Source of the DNA: Accumulibacter sp964420975
Lineage (GTDB): Bacteria; Pseudomonadota; Gammaproteobacteria; Burkholderiales; Rhodocyclaceae
Reading direction: 5' to 3'
Assembly: GCA_964420975.1 (NCBI GenBank)
Contig: CAYQVH010000016.1
Span: forward strand, 1 to 64,000
DNA: 64,000 bases
Shown here: positions 61,373 through 64,000 of the stretch, in pieces
How positions within the stretch are numbered: position 1 is the first letter of the stretch
Layout: each line of letters begins with the position of its first letter
Notes under the pieces: generated by a model
What the model was told of the DNA's origin: nothing
What the model saw: only the letters and a program-made list of their open reading frames with translations
Databases searched by the model: none
Position numbers and translations under genes: made by a program

Positions 61373-61888
61373 ATGGTGGTAAGCACTGCACTTGACCTTC
61401 TGAAAGCAATTCGCAGCGGCCGGCTGCAAGAAGTCCGGGACGTCCTTGACGCGGGGACTCCCGCCGAACTCGACGACGGTCGTGGTGACCCTGGCTTGCC
61501 GCTGGGTGTCGCCTGTTTCATGGGGTTCGTCGATATCGTACGCGAACTCGTCAGTCGCGGCGCCAAGGTCAACCTGGCCGACAACTCGCAACCGACGTCG
61601 CCTTTGTCAATGGCCGTTCGGGGACACCGAAATGAGGTGGTCAAGGTCTTGATCGAGTTTGGCGCAGTCATTCCGTCTGGTATGCGCACCGGTCTGACCG
61701 ATCAGGAAATCATGCTTGCTCGCTGGCGGGGTCGGCAATACACAGCGTCCGCACCGTCGCAGTCGGTGGTCGCCGATCCCGCTGCTCCGGAGTTCGAGGA
61801 GATCGAAATGATTCGCTGTTACGGCACCGACACTGCCGTCCTCGACGCCGACATGATTCGTGCCGCGCGTGACATGGACAAGAAGTAG
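61373..61888 (+). CDS. ankyrin-repeat protein
   Basis: The 171-residue protein has about three ankyrin-type units between residues 5 and 105 (LPLGVACFMGFVDIVRELVSRGAKVNLAD, SPLSMAVRGHRNEVVKVLIEFGA) and a C-terminal acidic tail. No signal peptide is seen, so it is likely cytosolic and binds another protein. GGAGAA lies just before the ATG. The neighbouring genes give no clue to the partner. Confidence 0.8.
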   Translation: MVVSTALDLLKAIRSGRLQEVRDVLDAGTPAELDDGRGDPGLPLGVACFMGFVDIVRELVSRGAKVNLADNSQPTSPLSMAVRGHRNEVVKVLIEFGAVIPSGMRTGLTDQEIMLARWRGRQYTASAPSQSVVADPAAPEFEEIEMIRCYGTDTAVLDADMIRAARDMDKK

Positions 61889-61910
61889 GCCAGCCCCGAC
61901 AGAGGCTGGT
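61889..61910. terminator. hairpin between convergent ankyrin and holin-muramidase genes
   Basis: CCAGCC (61890-61895) pairs with GGCTGG (61904-61909) around an 8-nt loop, starting 1 nt after the ankyrin stop. Only two T follow, so its strength as a terminator is unclear. Confidence 0.4.
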
Positions 61911-61932
61911 TGATCGTCCGGCCGTACAGGCC

Positions 61933-63165
61933 TTAGCAGGCCATTGCCCGCGCGACGGTACTGACATGGCGCGTGCGGTTGGTCCAGCCGTTACCAAACG
62001 CATCGAAGTTGTCGAGCGAGCGGTAGTAAGCCAGTCGCTCGTCGGCTAACTCGCCAATCAGGTCCAGGGGGTTGGCTGCGCATACTGCGGCCAACGTTTT
62101 CGGCCCAACCGAGCCATCGTCGATCACGCCGGTGACCCGTTGCAGCAGTTTGACGGAGCGGCGGGGGCCGGCATTGACGCCGAAGTCGAAGACCATTAGG
62201 TCGACTCCATTTGGCAGATCGCCGCAGCGCATTGGCAGCCAGTAATTGGCGCGGTAGATCTCGGCCGCTTCTCGACGCGTCAGAGTCTTCAGCTCGGCGA
62301 GCAGCTTTTCTTTTCCGCCGGGGTCGAGGTCGTCGTAAGCCAAGCCTTGCCACTCTGCCAGGGTGCGGAGGGTAATTCCCAGGTTGGTGGCGCCCCCGCG
62401 GTCGCGTGGATGGTCGCTGAAACCGCCTTCGTTCTCGAGCACGACCGCCAGGCACTGGTCGAACTTGGCGTCGGCGGTCGGCGTTGCGGTAGCCTGCTGC
62501 GGCGTCACGTTCTTGGTGCTCGCGCTGGCGACGGCGGCGACTGCCTGCACCGCGCGCTCGGTACGATCGACGGTGGACGCCGTCAGACTCAGCGCGGCTT
62601 CCTGCAAGGTACGGTTGGTCGTGTCTTTCTCGCGCGACCCTTGTGACGATCCTAGCCAGAAGTTCACCACCGTCGCAAACGCTGCCGCCAGCGCGCCAAC
62701 GGTGATGTTGATGACATTGGCGACCGTCGTGTTGGTCGACAGATCGGTCTTGATGAGTACGATCAGAAAGATGAAAAAGCCGGCCGTGACGATCGCCGAC
62801 ACCAGTGGTGCGCCCCAGGCGATGGCGCTGCCGGTTTTCGCCAGATCGACCATCGTTTGGCGTGCCCCCTGAGTGTTCTCGAGTGCTTTCTGCAACGCGG
62901 CCAGTTCGGCCTGACGCTTCTGTTCGGCGGCGAGGTCCGTCGCTTTTTGCGCTTCGAGAGCTATTTCCGCCAGCCGGATTCGCAACTGCGCGGTCAGCGC
63001 CGGGTCGGCGGTAAGTTTGCCCTGCGCTTCGGCGGGGTCGGTAGTCCCCGTCACTTCCTGAACCACATTGGCGACAGTGGTCGCGACTGCGCCGGCCTTG
63101 TCGCCGGCAATCAGCTTGATGAGCTCGGGGACGACGGACAGCGCCAGGGGCAGTAGTGGCAGCAT
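61933..63165 (-). CDS. holin-like domain fused to a GH108-type muramidase
   Basis: The 410-residue protein begins with a hydrophobic segment and a coiled-coil stretch (70-105). Two TM helices (about 116-138 and 148-171) end in FWLGSSQGSREK. This part resembles the 3-TM holins of gene transfer agents and phages. Residues 235-400 match a GH108 lysozyme with catalytic E246 in ENEGGFSDHP, GGATNLGIT, and a C-terminal peptidoglycan-binding part (FDFGVNAGPRRSVKLLQRV...DGSVGPKT). The ATG at 63165 has GGAGGA 6 nt upstream. No phage structural genes are near. A lysis or wall-remodelling role is inference. Confidence 0.75.
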   Translation of the reverse strand: MLPLLPLALSVVPELIKLIAGDKAGAVATTVANVVQEVTGTTDPAEAQGKLTADPALTAQLRIRLAEIALEAQKATDLAAEQKRQAELAALQKALENTQGARQTMVDLAKTGSAIAWGAPLVSAIVTAGFFIFLIVLIKTDLSTNTTVANVINITVGALAAAFATVVNFWLGSSQGSREKDTTNRTLQEAALSLTASTVDRTERAVQAVAAVASASTKNVTPQQATATPTADAKFDQCLAVVLENEGGFSDHPRDRGGATNLGITLRTLAEWQGLAYDDLDPGGKEKLLAELKTLTRREAAEIYRANYWLPMRCGDLPNGVDLMVFDFGVNAGPRRSVKLLQRVTGVIDDGSVGPKTLAAVCAANPLDLIGELADERLAYYRSLDNFDAFGNGWTNRTRHVSTVARAMAC

Positions 63166-63363
63166 GGCGGTTCCTCCAGTCGCGTTCAGCAACACGGTGT
63201 CGGGCAATGTCGAAGCCAGTATAGGTCGCCGTTTGACGCCGCGTCAATCGGCGTTCTGATCGGGGTTCCGGCGCCGAGGGCCGAGAATCCCGATCATGCT
63301 CGGTCCTGTGGCGGGTTGCTGGCGGCTACTTCTGGCGGCGTAGCTCCGCCAAGGCCGTGCGCG

Positions 63364-64000
63364 CTACTTCAGAATCTTCAACAGGTTGGAGAAGTCGTCG
63401 GTCCACACCTTGAATCCGGGCAACGGATCGAGCGTTTGCGCCGTCGTCAGCTCTTTGCGTAGCGGTTCGGCCCGGTCGGGGTTGACGACCAGAGTCCAGA
63501 TCGAGTGTCGGCAGAAGCGATCGCCGTTTTCCGGGTCAAGATCGACGATGAGTGCCTTCTTGTCCAGTTCGCGCGCCGCTCCGGCAATCACCGGGCGCAG
63601 GTCGAGGTAGCGGTTGGTGATGTGGATGGCCAGGACGCCGTCCGGTTTCAGGTGCTTCAGGTAGGCGCGCATCGCCTCCAGAGTCAGCAGGTGGGTGGGA
63701 ATCGAATCTCCGGAGAAGGCGTCGATGGCGAGAAGATCGTAGTTTTGCGGGGGCTCGCGTTCGAGGACCAGCCGGCCATCGCCGAGTACCGGAGTAATCG
63801 CTGCGGCGCTCTCGGCGAGGTAGCTGAAATCCTCTCGCGCCAGGTCGAGCACCTGCTCGTTGATCTCATACAGGCGCATTTCGTCGCCCGGTCTGCCGTA
63901 AGTGGCCAGGGTCCCGGTGCCGAGGCCGAGGACGCCCATTTTTAAGTGTCCGCGAGCGGCAAGGCTGCGGATCGTCAGCCCGATACCCGATTGTTCGCAA
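63364..64000 (-). CDS. spermidine synthase-like methyltransferase-fold protein (partial)
   Basis: The frame stays open to the window edge, so the start is missing. The visible part has the nucleotide-binding loop GVLGLGTGTLATYG, then DAFSGDSIPTHLLTLEAMRAYLKHLKPDGVLAIHITNR, as in fused MFS/spermidine synthase proteins (SpeE-like fold with membrane N-terminus). It may act in polyamine synthesis or be an unrelated transferase. It is upstream on the minus strand from the holin-muramidase gene with a 198-bp gap. Confidence 0.8.
   Translation of the reverse strand, partial: CEQSGIGLTIRSLAARGHLKMGVLGLGTGTLATYGRPGDEMRLYEINEQVLDLAREDFSYLAESAAAITPVLGDGRLVLEREPPQNYDLLAIDAFSGDSIPTHLLTLEAMRAYLKHLKPDGVLAIHITNRYLDLRPVIAGAARELDKKALIVDLDPENGDRFCRHSIWTLVVNPDRAEPLRKELTTAQTLDPLPGFKVWTDDFSNLLKILK

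Noticed and set aside
1..64000. rRNA, CRISPR arrays, insertion sequences
   Set aside because: No repeat-spacer pattern, transposase motif or rRNA-like segment was seen; tRNA detection by eye in the short gaps gave no candidate but was not exhaustive.

Overview
The window is a dense, GC-rich stretch of bacterial chromosome with short intergenic gaps. Gene content and order point to a betaproteobacterium, probably a relative of Rhodocyclales/Candidatus Accumulibacter: a his operon running on into hisI-hisE-HIT-tatABC, a short-form HisG, the guaA-guaB / rnfH-ratA / smpB neighbourhood, a STAS protein before hslVU, and cspA next to clpS-clpA. The family-level placement is inference; no rRNA or other marker is present.

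Layout. (1) 1-3745: the end of an unidentified gene, then a minus-strand operon of a small exported Cys-containing protein, a PqqD-like peptide chaperone, an HprK-like kinase and a nucleotidyltransferase. It resembles the tailoring part of some lasso-peptide clusters but lacks the cyclase and protease. (2) 3747-8469: glnD, map and a sugar-transfer-associated ATP-grasp gene, all minus strand. (3) 8601-14866: tamA-tamB (outer-membrane protein assembly) and a Cys-rich yidD. (4) 15029-18170: a double-STAS protein followed by hslV-hslU. (5) 18225-24573: a SEC-C protein, guaA, guaB, a DUF4124 protein, rnfH, ratA and smpB. (6) 24630-28150: periplasmic protease degP followed by a QseBC/PmrAB-like two-component system, with a perfect CTTAA-N6-CTTAA box in front of degP. 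(7) 28434-34525: a zinc-ribbon membrane protein, an orphan TAXI binding protein, a PatB/MalY lyase, dcd and an Arg/Lys/Orn decarboxylase. (8) 34559-45022: a CorC/HlyC protein, then hisGD, an inverted hisC, hisBHAFIE, HIT and tatABC. (9) 45058-51593: a class II glutamine amidotransferase, a membrane-anchored DegS-like protease, a Nif3-like protein, an FAH-family hydrolase, a DUF3124 protein, a Gx-type membrane protein, ubiX and an MFS transporter. (10) 51673-57936: a 1401-residue multi-PAS GGDEF-EAL protein, mutY, a flavin reductase and cspA. (11) 58193-64000: clpS-clpA, rraA, an ankyrin protein, a holin-muramidase fusion and a partial spermidine-synthase-like protein.

Most of the window is housekeeping: nitrogen signalling, purine and histidine synthesis, proteolysis, envelope assembly and Tat export. 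The parts most worth following up are the kinase/nucleotidyltransferase/PqqD operon, the DegP-QseBC regulatory link, the inverted hisC, the paired C-terminal cysteine motif in two adjacent genes, and the holin-muramidase fusion. I saw no rRNA, CRISPR array, transposase or integrase; tRNA genes were not searched for systematically.
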